Source: Thecaphora thlaspeos (Eukaryota > Basidiomycota > Ustilaginomycetes > Urocystidales > Glomosporiaceae). From it: a stretch of DNA of 64,000 nt. Both the position numbers and the translations under genes were made by a program. Below, piece by piece: positions 32,187 to 42,847 of this stretch (within the stretch, counting starts at the first letter, position 1; every line of letters begins with the position of its first letter). The stretch is from assembly GCA_900291925.1 (NCBI GenBank), contig UWYS01000023.1, positions 124,001-188,000 on the forward strand. The letters run 5' to 3'. The notes under the pieces are model-generated. The model was given only the letters and a program-made list of their open reading frames with translations. It did not search any database and was not told the DNA's origin.

Positions 32187-35100
32187 TTAGACCTGCGGTG
32201 CCGAGTTTGCCGCAGCTCCGCCATGGGGGTGCGGCTTGTCTGGGAATTGGGAATGGAATTCGCGGACAAAGTCTGTGGCATTGCGGGCATGGGCCATGGG
32301 GATCCATGTGGGTTCCTTGTAGCCCACTCAGCAGACCAGGAACTTAGGCCCTAATGCCTGCCAAGGGCAGACTCCACAATTTCCTCAACCTCGTACTCCT
32401 TGCACTCATCCTTGGCCCATGTGTGGGCAGGGGCATGATTTGCCAGGTGCAAGTTGGGAGCTGCAGGCTCCAAAAGGCTGACATGAAACACTAGATGTAC
32501 CCTGGCCCATTGCCTTGGGAGGTCCAGGCAGTACACTTGGGGCCCCATGGTTGCTAGGATTTTGAAGGGGCCTGCCAGTGGGTTACCAAGTTTCTGGCTG
32601 GGTTGGTCTGACTGCAGGTTCTTGGTCCAGACCATGACCCTCTCCCATGGGGTGAAAGAACAGTTGGTCCACAACCAGTTGTAGTACTGTTCCATGGCTG
32701 TGGCTGTGGCTGTGATGTTTGCTTTGCACACAGCTTGGAGGTCCACATGTTGGACCACTCCATTGACTGTGGTTTGTGGCAATGTGGCTGCAAGGTCAGG
32801 ATGCAGCTGCAGGGAGAACCCAAGCTTGGCCAGGCTGAGCAGAATGCCTGTGGATGCCAAAGTTTGTTGGTTGATTGCAAACTGGGCCTATGGGAGCCAT
32901 TTGGCCCAATTGGACTGCTGGTGATTGCAGTACAGGTGCAGGAAGAGCTTGAGTGATTGGTTAGCTCTTTTGGTCCAGCCATTGGTTTGTGGGTGGTAAG
33001 CTGTGGAGAGGGACATTTTTATGCTGTACAAGGCCATGAGGTTGGCCCAGAACGCAAAGATGAAAGTTCTCCAGCAGTCAGAGACAATTTGGTCTGGCAG
33101 GCCAAAGTGAGAGAAAACAGTGTTGTTTAGGATTTGGGCATGTCCACAGCTAGTTGCCAAACTGTGGGTGGGGATTACTTTGGTGTACTTGGTGAGGCAG
33201 TCCACCACCACCAAGATTGCATCATATGGACTTTGGATCCCAGGGACAGCTGAGGGCGGTAAACCTTCAATGAGGTCCATTGTGATGGACCCCACAGGCA
33301 ATCCAGAGTGGCCAGCGGCAGCAGGTAGCTGTATGGCTTGTGGCGGGGGTGCATTGCTCTGGCACACTCGGAGCACAAGGTCACGTGCTTGTCTGCATTG
33401 GTGAGCACACGAGGCCACCAGAATTGCCATTGCCGTTGCAGAGCAAGGCAGGTACCTTTGCGTCCTGGGTGACCACCGGCTGCAGAGTTGTGGCAGAGGG
33501 CGAGAACTTCCGACTTTAGGCCCTTGTGTACAAACCACATCCCATGGGCGGTCATCCACAGGTCACCCTTGGGTGAAAGTCCCAGGGCCTCAGCTTCTTT
33601 CCGCTAGAGCTCTGCATGTGCTAAGCAGAGTTTGTCAAGTAGCCAAGGGGGAGTGTGTCCAGTTGTACCGCTTTGACAAGCAACTCTGTTGGCAACAAGA
33701 TGGCCAAGTTGGCAGGGTCTGGTACCGCGGACATGTAGTGCTTCATCGCATTTGGATAGAGGTCGGGGCGTTGTGTGAGGGCATCAGGCTTACCTCCCTC
33801 GGTACCAGGGCAGTAGGTTAGTTTGAAATGGAACTCCCCAAGGGCCAGTCCCCAACGCGCCTGCCGCTGTGTGAGGTGCCGTTTGGTCTGGAAGAACTCC
33901 AGGGCCTGGTGATCAGTCAAGATTTCGAACGGGTCATGCAAGCCATGGAGGTAGTGCCGCCATTCCTCACAAGCTTTGACTATGGCAAGGAGTTCTTTGT
34001 CATGTATCTCGTAGTTTTGCTCCGCAGGGAGCTTTTGGCACGACCAGAATGCTATTGGGTGAAGGCGGTGCGTACAAGGTTTGGGGATGGTCCCCACCGT
34101 GGTCCTGGGGATTGGAACCCACTGGAACAGTACACCCGCTACCATGTAGTTGCTGGCGTCCGTCTCCATGACTGTGAAGAGAGTGGGGTCAAAGTGGCAT
34201 AGCACAGGGGCGGTCGTGTATGCACGTTTTAGTGTGGCAAATGCTTCCAGCTGGCCATGGTCCAAGGTTATTGGGCCCTTTGGCTTCCCGCAGAGCACCA
34301 CGGTCAAGGGTGATACTACGCGGGAATAATGGCAGATGAAGCAGCAATAGAAGTTGGCAAAGCCAAGGAATACCTGAATGTCATGAATTGACCGCAGGGT
34401 GGGCCAGTCAATGATTGCGTCCACCTTCATTGGGTCCATGGTTACCCCACGTCCGGATACATGGTACCCAAGGAACTCTACGTCTCCACAGAAGAACTCG
34501 CATTTTGCAGGCACGCAGCACAGCTTGTTGTCCCGGAGACAAGTCAAGACGCTGCGGACGTGTTCCACATGGGATGTACGGTTGCGGGAGAAAACAAGGA
34601 TGTTGTCTAAGTAGACAAGGACAAACACGTCAAGAAGTCTGACAAGTACGTTGTTCATCAGAGCTTGGAAGGTGGACGGGGCATTGCAGTGCAGAGGCCA
34701 AATGGCATCACCAGGTGCTCGAAGCTTGCGTACCGCATGCGGAAAGCGGTCTTCCACTTGTCGCCCTTGGCAATGCGCAACAGGTTGTACGCCCTGCGGA
34801 GGTCTAGCTTGGTAAAGACCTTGGCGCCTGCGAGTTGGTCCAGTTGCTCCGAGATCAGGGGGATGGGGTACTGGTCCTTCACGGCCATGCTGTTGAGCCC
34901 GCAGTATTCCACGCAGAGCCGCAGGGAGCCGTCCTTCTTTGGTACAAATAGGATGCGTGCCGTGGCAGGGCTTTTGGAGACATGGATGAAACCTTGGGCC
35001 ATGTTCTTGTCCAGGTACTTCTGTAGCTCGTCAAGCTTCTTTGTGGAGAGAGGATATAGAGGCCCGTGGGGAATGGTCTTCCTGGTTTCCACCACAATCT

Positions 35101-36087
35101 TGTGATCGCTGGGGCGGTGCTTGGGAAGGATATTGGTACGGGCCTTGTTGAAAACATCAGCAAAGTTGGCAAATTCCGCGGGGAGTGATGGGGTTGGGTC
35201 CATTGGAGATGGGCCGTCTGCAGGCTCTTCCGCTGGCTTGCCGGGCAGATCATGAACGGTAAAAATACGGATTGGTTCCTCATGATGGGCTAAGTCAATA
35301 GGTTTGGTTGCAGAGACAAACTTGATGGACTGAGTGACGACCCCAGCAGTGACATCCGGGGCATGCTTTGCGGTGCCATCTTGCAGGTTCTGGGCGCACT
35401 GGGGGGGGGGGGGGGGGCATGGATCACCATCTGGCGATTACGCCAGTCGTAGCGCGGCTCCGTTTGCTCCAGCCAATCCATCGCAAGGACAAAGTCATGG
35501 TGCCCCGGGGCGCATAGGAAGAAAGGATGTTGCCGGGCAACCGTAACACCTGCTACGGAGATGTCCACATGGGCCATGCGGTCTACGGCTACGCTTTGCC
35601 CATCAAAGAGGAAAGCAACCCAGGCCTTGGGTAGCGTTGTGACACGGGCACCGGCTCTTTCTGCCACCGCAGGGCCAATGAAAGAGGCGGTGGCTCCGCC
35701 GTCAACTAGGGCTAGCCTGCGGGTCTTCTGGATTTGGATCTTGCACTCGTACATAGCAATGTCCGGGTGGCGTAGGGTCCAGACGGTCCTTGCGGTCTGA
35801 TCTACCTGGTATGTGTTGCGCTGTCCTTTCCAGAGTTGTACCGCGTGAGCCTGTAGGTTGTAGTTAGACCCCACGCAAGGTGACCTTGCCCTTACGCCAG
35901 TCCATTGTTTCCCATGTTGAAGGAGTTGTCAGTGGCGTATTTGGAGGAGTCTGCGTTGTCCTTAGGGTCTTTGCGGCTGCCGAGGAGTAAGGCTCCACTC
36001 TCTTGGTCCATGGCGATGGCATTGACGCAGATGTTGCCTAGTTTGGGACAGTTGTGCTGCAGGTGTAATATTTGTTGTTTTTGCGTT
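32187..36087 (-). pseudogene. Ty3/gypsy gag end and pol (protease, RT, RNase H, integrase, chromodomain)
   Basis: From right to left: gag tail with a zinc-knuckle-like HLQHNCPKLG. Aspartic protease follows (ALVDGGATASFI, where DSG is expected), then RT (LFVPKKDGSLRLCVEYCGLN, KLDLRRAYN). The RT active site reads VYLDNILVFS instead of YLDD. RNase H follows (VMETDASNYMVAGVLF, LTDHQALEFF), then integrase (ITMDLIEGLPPS, STAYHPQTNGWTKRANQS), a C-terminal GPF...HVSLLEP block, and a chromodomain (YEVEEIVES, then a TAG at 32351, then PKFLVCWVGYKEPTW). Coding is spread over three frames with at least two frameshifts (about 34750 and 33600) and stops (about 32890, 32351). The stop in WLP*AQFAIN fits TGG to TAG. 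It is inactive. Confidence 0.9.
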
Positions 36088-36102
36088 GGGCACCAACTTG
36101 TC
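36088..36102. repeat. terminal inverted repeat of YR element 2, left
   Basis: gggcaccaacttgtc; its reverse complement matches 13 of 15 bases of 40541-40555. Confidence 0.6.
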
Positions 36103-36338
36103 AACGGGCTAGCAGGAGGAGACAGGAGAAGAACAGGAAACAAATCACATTTGGAAACAAGGGGTGCTGATCTCTGGGAGGAGTTGCTGCGGGCTCCCAG
36201 CCGAGGCCAGTCGCAGGAGCGCCGGCCCAAAGGGATGACCGGTCGCAAACTTGAGGCGGGAGCTTGCGCGGTGACTCCCCTGGAGGGCAACAAGACAGGC
36301 AAGGGCGAGGTGGGGTCGAGAACGAGGCCAGGGAAGGG

Positions 36339-37400
36339 CTAGAGGTCTCGCCAAGCTTGTTGGTTGAGGACGAGCGGCCCAGAGTGAACACTGTAGAGCG
36401 CCGTGGCAGCCATAGCCCAGCACTCGGCCGGCGGGTGGTCTATGTACCGCCGGAAGCAGTTGCTTTGCCAGCAGCCCAGGCTGCAGATTGTGTTGGTGTC
36501 GGTGCCGCAATGTGCAGCCCAGGTTGCAGCGCCACAACAGAAAGAGTGTCCAGCATAGTCTGCCGCTAAGATCCCCAATGCAGTGAGGCAGCGCCGGAGC
36601 ATGTCGATGAAGACGGCATGGTCGAAAGCATGCCCGCCCTGGAGCGAGAAGAGCAGCTGAGACGATTTGCGTGGACCCAGCACGCAAAGTGCGGCAATGG
36701 CACACACGCTGCTGTTGATTGCAGGAGCGAGGAGGGTAACGCCGTTGCGGAAGGGGTTGGTCTTGCTGGCAGTGATCCAAACAAGCGCGTAGGACTCATC
36801 GGGCACAAAGGTAACGCTGCAACCAGTGAGGTCAACGGCAGGGTCAAACGTTGACCAGGTGAGCTTGCCGGCTTGCAAGAAGCATGCAAATGCGAGGCAG
36901 AAGGCGGTGCGGAAGATGGCGCGGTCGGATTGCGAGGCGCAGACGGACGGTAGGGCAAGGAGGACTTGGCAAAGGAGTGGTAGGGTGATGGGCAACTTGG
37001 CCCTGGGGGCTGGAGCGCCATACGTGCGCTTGAAGCCGCGCACAACATGCTCAAGCTGTCCCGCATCAAAAACCAAGGTGCTGTGACCAAGGTCAGTGTG
37101 CCACAACTTGAGTGTGCCAAGGTTGCACTTGAGGGTCGCATGGGACTTGCCCTGTTGCGCGTGGTCCGCAACCCACTCGATGAGCATGCGCTCGGTGGTG
37201 GGGAATGGGTGAGAGGTGCAGAAGACGCGCGTGACAAACGCGGCAAAGGTGGCGCAGATTGCGGTGGATCTGGAGCGGGTCGAGGGGGCAAGGCCGTTCC
37301 AGAGCAGGGTCGCTGCTGCGAGGGAGAGGCCAACGGCAGCAACAAAGTTGGCTGGCGGCTGGGTGCTGGAGTGGGCGAGGAGGGACGTGGGTGGAGCAGG
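36339..37400 (-). pseudogene. tyrosine recombinase of YR retroelement 2
   Basis: A long open frame with the phage-integrase-like fold: LLWNGLAPSTRSRSTAICAT at the N-terminus, LEHVVRGFKRTYGAPAPRAK, then the catalytic half. The first Arg box reads CFLQAGKLTW where element 1 has CFLRCGEVTF, so the catalytic Arg is Gln and Glu is Lys. The H-x-x-R box reads GHSFCCGAATWA where SFRRGAAT is expected. The nucleophile Tyr is kept in CFRRYIDHPP. All three losses fit C-to-T or G-to-A changes at CpG. The frame overlaps the RNase H reading frame upstream. It is inactive by inspection. Confidence 0.82.
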
Positions 37401-38850
37401 GCATATGCGGTGGGGAACTGATTGCGGATCAAAGCAAAACAACTGCGAGAGAGGGTGTCAGCCAGGACATTCCCCTTCGACAAGATGCAGACAGGAACAA
37501 GGTTGATCTTGCGCTCCAGGCAGAGCGCAAAGATAGCCCAAAAGAGAACCTGCATGGCCAGATCCTGTGAGGACCCCTTGCGGAGACCAAACTCGACGTT
37601 CTCGTTGTCAACATAGAGTTGGACACGCCGCAGACCCTCCCATGCAGGCGAGAAACGACAAAGAGCCTTGAGGACTGCGAGCACCTCAAGGAACCGGATG
37701 TCCTTGGTCCGGTGCTTCCATAGCAGCTTGTGTGAGAAGAGTGCTGTCGGCTGCTTGGCAAGACTGCAGTGCCCGCCAATGAGGCGTTTTGACACGTCAG
37801 TCCAGACATGCTCGACGAGGAGCAGTGACAGTTGCAACAGAGAGACGCCGTCCTATGCTTGCAGGGTGCTGACCCACCAGCAAAGTTCATCCTGGGTGGC
37901 ACGGCTGAAGCAGCGGCCCCAAGGTGCTGCTTGGTGCGCCTTTGTGGCGTTGTGGAGCTGTCGCAAGAAGGCGCGGCCATGCGGCGCAACCCGGGTCACA
38001 AGTTGGAGGTGCCCGGCAACGCGCTGGAGCTCGAGCAATGATGCGCGGCCTTGGGCAAGCAGACGCTCACAGAGCGCAATGAGGCGGTTGCAGCGCTCGG
38101 TCGTGATTGACACGGGGAGGTCTCTGTTGCAGCAGGGTTGATGAGGAAAGCAGCAAGCCAGTGGAGGAACTCGGCGAAAAGATTGAAGAGCCACGGGGAC
38201 AACTTGCCACCAAAAGCAAGTGCGCACTCCTTGTAGAAGGCATCCTCAAACTGGATGCCCATGAGGCGCAAGTCCTGGAGGCAGACGATGATGTGTCTGA
38301 AGGCGTCCTCTAAGTCAGCCTTCCAAAGACATGCTGACGGGTTGTTTTGGATGAAGTTGAGCAGCACGTCAAGCAGTTTGTACTTGATGTGCACAAACGC
38401 GTCAACTATGTGGCTGTTGACTGAGGGCAGACCCGTGGTAGCACGAGGATGCGAGAGGTGGTAGGTTGTGCGCAACTTGTCGCTGTGCAGCTTGGGGACA
38501 ACGCCAATGGGAGAGCAAACGAAGTGCTCAGCGTTGGCATTGCTGACCTGGCGCAGACGCCCTTCCTCCAACCTTGGGGCAATCTTGCGGCGGATGTGGG
38601 TGCGGCCGTTGTTGTCCATGGGCAAGTTGTGCCCGTTGATTTGAGTAGCCATACGGAGGGGACCGTCATCAGCATAACCAATCTTGATGCCGTGCTGCAG
38701 GGCGCCAAGAAGCTGCACCGAAAACTCCTGGTCTGGGTAGAACGCAAGGAGGGGCCGCCAGCAGCGCTCAAGAAGCGTGCCTGTTGTTGCTGGGTTGTTG
38801 GCGGGGTCAAAGATAGGCAGGGCGCACGTTGTATTTGGCCAGGGAGGAGG
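37400..38850 (-). pseudogene. RT-RNase H of YR retroelement 2
   Basis: The RT starts near QLLGALQHGIKIGYADDGPL and reads through CSPIGVVPKLHSDKLRTTYH, LWKADLEDAFRHIIV and SPWLFNLFAEFLHWLAAF. It then jumps at about 38125 directly to ITTERCNRLIALCERLLAQG. Alignment with element 1 shows about 70 residues missing, including the YLDD active site and LGVEID box. A TAG at about 37853 precedes the RNase H part (VWTDVSKRLIGGHCSL, LYVDNENVEFGL, NVLADTLSR). Confidence 0.82.
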
Positions 38851-39156
38851 TCAAGGGCAATCTGGCAGCAAACAAAGGATATCGGCTACGCAGCTGTTGG
38901 GTGACCGCTGTTGAGCTAGCAAACAAGGTGAGAAGGCCAGGGCAAGCGGTGAGAGTAGCGTGGTTGGGGGCTGGCTAGGCCAATGGCGCGCGGTTGGGAG
39001 CTGCAGGAGCTGGGAGGGTGGGTCGGTGGGGTGCAACTTGTGTCGGTAGCCGTTGACGGCTGGCGTTGACAATGGCAGGCCAATTGGGGGCTGGCAGGGC
39101 TGGGAGGCGGACGGGAACGGTGTCATGGTTGCCTGGTGATATTTACTCACACCTAG

Positions 39157-40344
39157 TTGCTGGTCTTGGCCGCCTTCCTGGGCTGTGATCCGCAGCAGAT
39201 GGCCATGTGTTTGCCTCCGCAGTTGAGGCAAACGTGTGGGCAAGGGCAGCCCGGGCAGTTGCACTTGAGGTTAAAGCACGTGTACGGCATGTTGAGCAGA
39301 GCGGGAGGTCAGGGGGGCGCGCGCTGTGCTGCTCAAGGCAACAGGTGTAGGCCGAGACAATGATGTGGTGACTGGGCAAGAAGACGAAGCTGTGGATGGG
39401 TTGCTGGTACGGCGGTAGGGCTGCAGGTAGGTGCTGCTGGCCGCGGAATTGAGCGAGGCCCACTCAAGCGCCGTGGCGGTGCCAAAGCGCTTCCAGCAGA
39501 TGGCGAGGTGGTAGTTGACAAGTGCCGGCCAGGTGTAGAGGGCGTCAAGCTCAAACAGGTTTTCAAGATAGGTGCACAGCGCGCTGACCATGGATGGGTC
39601 CAAGTGCGCTACAAACTGGGCGCAGATACTGATGTACGTTGACCACAGCTGGCAAAGCGCGGCAAGCGACGGGACGGCCTTGAGGAAAGCCGAGCTTCTG
39701 GTGGTGAGCGAGTCCTTGCACACGGCAATGCTACTGCCCCTGAGGACAAGCAAGCTGGCCAACTGTGTGGGCTTGTGGGAGACCGAGCTCTCCGGGTTGC
39801 AGAGCTTGGTGAGTTGCTTGGGCTTGAGCTGGTCGCGTCCTACGAGGTCTACAATCTCACGGGGAACCCACGGGAAGATGCAGGCGGTGGCGGAGGCAAC
39901 AGAGTCTAACTCACTGGCCTGCTGCAGACGGAGAGAGTTGCGGAACGCGCAGCTGTCAACCGCACGCTCGTCAAGGAGTATGGCTATGCGTTTGAGGGTG
40001 CGCTGCTGGATATCGAGTTGGTTGTCAAGGCTGCCAAATTGTTTGTTGAAGCGCAACTCGAGGGCATTGAGCAAAGCAGCCAATGCGGCCTGGGTGGTGT
40101 AGCGCGGAGGGCTGCCTCTTGTCGTGCTGGGCATCCGCAATGGTGAGCATGAGGGAGGGTCTTGGCTGCAAAGAGGACGCTTCTTAGCGCCTAACCCTCC
40201 TGGGCACGAGTTGCAGGTTTTGATGAGGCGTCCGGTGGCGCCAACAAACTGGGTGAGAGAGTGGAAGTCCTTGCAGCAAACACAAGGGCGGAGCTGTTTG
40301 TCATTGTCTGTGGCGGCGTCGGTATTGATGGCGGCGCCAGCCAT
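39157..40344 (-). pseudogene. Gag-like ORF of YR retroelement 2
   Basis: From ATG 40344 a long frame opens with a paired-cysteine motif (RPCVCCKDFHSL, KTCNSCPGG), then a helical region (AALAALLNALELRFNKQFG, RIAILLDERAV). The expected C-terminal cysteine/histidine knuckle (CFNLKCNCPGCPC, HVCLNCGGKHMAICCG) is encoded in another frame at about 39290-39157, so a frameshift lies near 39300. Gag-like ORFs with this cysteine-rich end precede RT in fungal YR elements. Confidence 0.7.
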
Positions 40345-40540
40345 GACAGCGCAAGGCCAGATCCAGTGTTGATAACAATGGTGTGGTGTAGGCTAGAGAT
40401 TAGATGTCGGTGAAGAGGATAGTATGCTAACGAAAAGAAACTGCTGTTGCGAGGGAAATGGCGGCGGAGGGAGAGATGATGGAGGAGCGAAAGAAGAAGC
40501 TGACTAGGCAGGGACAGGGACAAAAGGGGCTCGCCGCGTC

Positions 40541-40555
40541 GACAAACTGGTGCCC
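40541..40555. repeat. terminal inverted repeat of YR element 2, right
   Basis: gacaaactggtgccc; inverted partner of 36088-36102. Confidence 0.6.
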
Positions 40556-40584
40556 GTAGCGCACGTGATCGAGCGCCCAACATA

Positions 40585-41424
40585 CTTGTAGACGTCATCT
40601 GGTAGATTCCTCATGGCGCTGCAGGGTAGCACTACAGGCCGAGGCGCCACTGCGGTTACCAAGAAGACACCGGTGTTGGGCCATGGGGCCGCGCATGCCG
40701 GCATGCTTGCCAAGTACATTGTCTTCTTGACCACAGGTGCAAATGCAACTGCAGAGACAGACAAGTGTGTGCAGAGCTTGTGGAGGGGTTTGTCCAGATA
40801 GATGCATTTGTCAATGTAGTTGCTGAGGTTCTTGGGGTGGAATTGGCCCATGTGGTGTCTGATTTCCTCCCTCAGTCCCATCATGAACCTCATGAGGAGC
40901 TGACACTCATCTGTGGCATTTGCATGGGCCACTAGTGCCAGGAACTCAGCTGCATAGTTGCCCATGGACCATGTCTGTTGGAGCTTCTCCAGCTTGATCA
41001 ATGCCAAGTACTGGGGATCTTTGTCACCACAATTGGTGTGCATCTGCCAGCAGGACAGTTCCCAGGACTGCAACCAGGGTGTCAGCTGGCCTGCAGCACA
41101 TAGGTGGCTGATATGTTCCCACAGTGCACTGGACATCTGTCTGAGGGCATAGGCAATCTTGCAAGAGTCCATGGCAAACATCTTCTTGTTGAGCTTGAAG
41201 TTAAGGGCACACTGGTCAAGGAAGGAGTCCAGTTCCTGGTGCTTACTGTCCCACATGGGGGTGGTAATGTGGATTTCCTGTGGGGTCTGCTCAACAAATG
41301 CTGCAGGTGCCAGGCTCAGTGAGGGAGTGGGAGCAAGTGTTAGGCCCTTGGGGTCTGGGTACCACAGGGAAGCCAAGGATGGAAAGGGGCTTGCTGGAGA
41401 GGCTGGAGAGTGTGCAGGTGTCAA
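40585..41424 (-). pseudogene. Ty3/gypsy gag, N-terminal part
   Basis: An uninterrupted frame starts in Pro/Ser-rich sequence and contains capsid-type stretches (FLDQCALNFKLNKKMF, YAAEFLALVAHANATDECQL, LLMRFMMGLREEIRHHM). It reaches NLPDDVYKY just before the YR element. The nucleocapsid zinc knuckle expected next is found on the other side of the insertion, near 36060. The sequence contains essentially no CpG. Confidence 0.8.
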
Positions 41425-41450
41425 TGTTGCACCAGTGTCCTAGTAGACTA

Positions 41451-41916
41451 TGTAGTACATTTGACAGGGGGAACCCTCAAGGACTACCTGGAGTCTCAAG
41501 CTATATAAATCATGCTGGGGGCTCTTGGGGGTCCTACCAACCCTACTGTAGGACTTTGCACCTTGGCCAAACTTTGCCTGGACTTGGAACCAGGTGTCCT
41601 TACAGCTCCTGTGTCCCAGTACTTGGCCCATTGGTGTGCAGCCCAACACTGACATGTCCACCTGGTCATGGATGTAGCCCTTGTTCTGATGCAGAAAATG
41701 ACACCAACATTGATGCCACTGCAGGGCTCTACATCAAGCCAACAATCATGCCAAGGTGCTCACATCAGCTCAGGTAGATATGTGAGACCATCTGTATAGT
41801 ACATCTACCCAGTAAGCACATGCATCACATTAGCACTGCACTGCTACTTATATACCTGTACAGTACTGTGTGTTGCTTGGCTGCCTTGCTTGTATGTACC
41901 AAGTATTGTCTGTACA
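41451..41916 (-). repeat. candidate 5' LTR of the Ty3/gypsy element
   Basis: The segment begins TGTAGTACA and ends TGTACA on the plus strand, lies just outside gag, contains TATA-like boxes, and coincides with the end of the CpG-free block (next CpG at 41946). No second copy is present, so the ends are inferred from the TG...CA termini and position only. Confidence 0.5.
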
Positions 41917-41945
41917 TATGCAGAGGGAGGTCTGGTGGAGAAGGC

Positions 41946-42847
41946 CGAGCGCTAGGAGCCAGAGCTCTGCCTGGCGACCAGGCCGGAGATGGTGCTCTTG
42001 AGTAGCAGGGGAAAGGGGACAAATCGTAAGATTTTGATGCCGCTTCCTGGGCTTTGCGATTCTCTCCAAGAACTGTACCCAACAAGGCTTAACTACTGTA
42101 AAGCTACGCTCTGCTCTCGTTTGCCTTGCGGCGTCTTTTCACAAGCCAAGCCTAAGTTAGTGTTTGCTTCTGTCTTGAGAGACATGTCCAAGCCGCGCAC
42201 AGCTTATTGTCGCGTTGCTGGCGCGGCTGGCTCGGCTCCGAGTCAGCAGCTGAGTTTTCCGCCACATCCGCACCCGGCCTCTCCTGCCTCCGCTCCATCA
42301 TCAATCTTGACTTTTCCTCGTCGCTCGACAGCACACCTTTCGATTGCGGGGCTGGACTTGGTGGCAAGCAAGCGAGGATGGACGAGCGAGATTTTGCCAT
42401 AAGCAGGCAACGTTGTCTTCAACGTCGGATCACAATGGTTGTAAGGCCTGTGCGCCTGGAGGCCAAACGCTGCAGCTGACGTGTGGGGAGCCGCGAGCCA
42501 AGGCAGTGCACGGCGTCAGCGAGCGAGGCGGCGGAAGGCCTCAGCTTGCCTCTTCCCATGCACGCCCACCGCCTTGTCTGGCGCTGTGGCCGGTGAGATG
42601 GTCGAATGATGTCCTTTCAAAAGCGTCGAGAGAACGCTCACTATAGACCATCGACCGTTGCGCCGCCCTGCGATGGGGTTTGTTTTGCCTTTTCTGCTCT
42701 CCATCTCTGTTCTCGCACGCCTGCTATCGCCCTCGCCCTCTCTCTTGCCCGTCGCCGCTGCCCTCTCTCTCGCCCGCCCTCCCTGGCGACCTTGCGGGCC
42801 GCGACCATCGCTCGTCGATTCCAGACTTTCCTCCCATCCCTTCTTGA
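41946..42847. other. intergenic between transposon island and P-loop gene
   Basis: About 900 bp. CpG reappears here. Short open frames only; no supported gene. Confidence 0.45.

Larger units (their letters stand above)
36088..40555 (-). mobile_element. YR (DIRS-like) retroelement 2, inserted in Ty3/gypsy gag
   Basis: About 4.5 kb, minus strand: Gag-like ORF, RT-RNase H, then tyrosine recombinase overlapping the RNase H tail. The ends carry inverted repeats: plus-strand gggcaccaacttgtc at 36088-36102 and gacaaactggtgccc at 40541-40555 (13 of 15 match after reverse complement). The element sits between the two halves of the Ty3/gypsy gag. No target-site duplication is evident, as expected for recombinase-mediated insertion. 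It is dead: RT active site deleted, recombinase residues mutated, frameshifts and stops. Confidence 0.8.
32187..41916 (-). mobile_element. Ty3/gypsy chromovirus, split by a YR element
   Basis: Minus-strand LTR retrotransposon: LTR candidate at 41451-41916, gag at 41424-40585, then a foreign YR element (40555-36088), then the rest of gag and pol (protease, RT, RNase H, integrase, chromodomain) to 32187. No second LTR matching the first is seen beyond pol, so the 3' end is lost. Many stops and frameshifts are present. CpG is absent from gag, the LTR and most of the integrase end, unlike the rest of the window. Confidence 0.85.
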
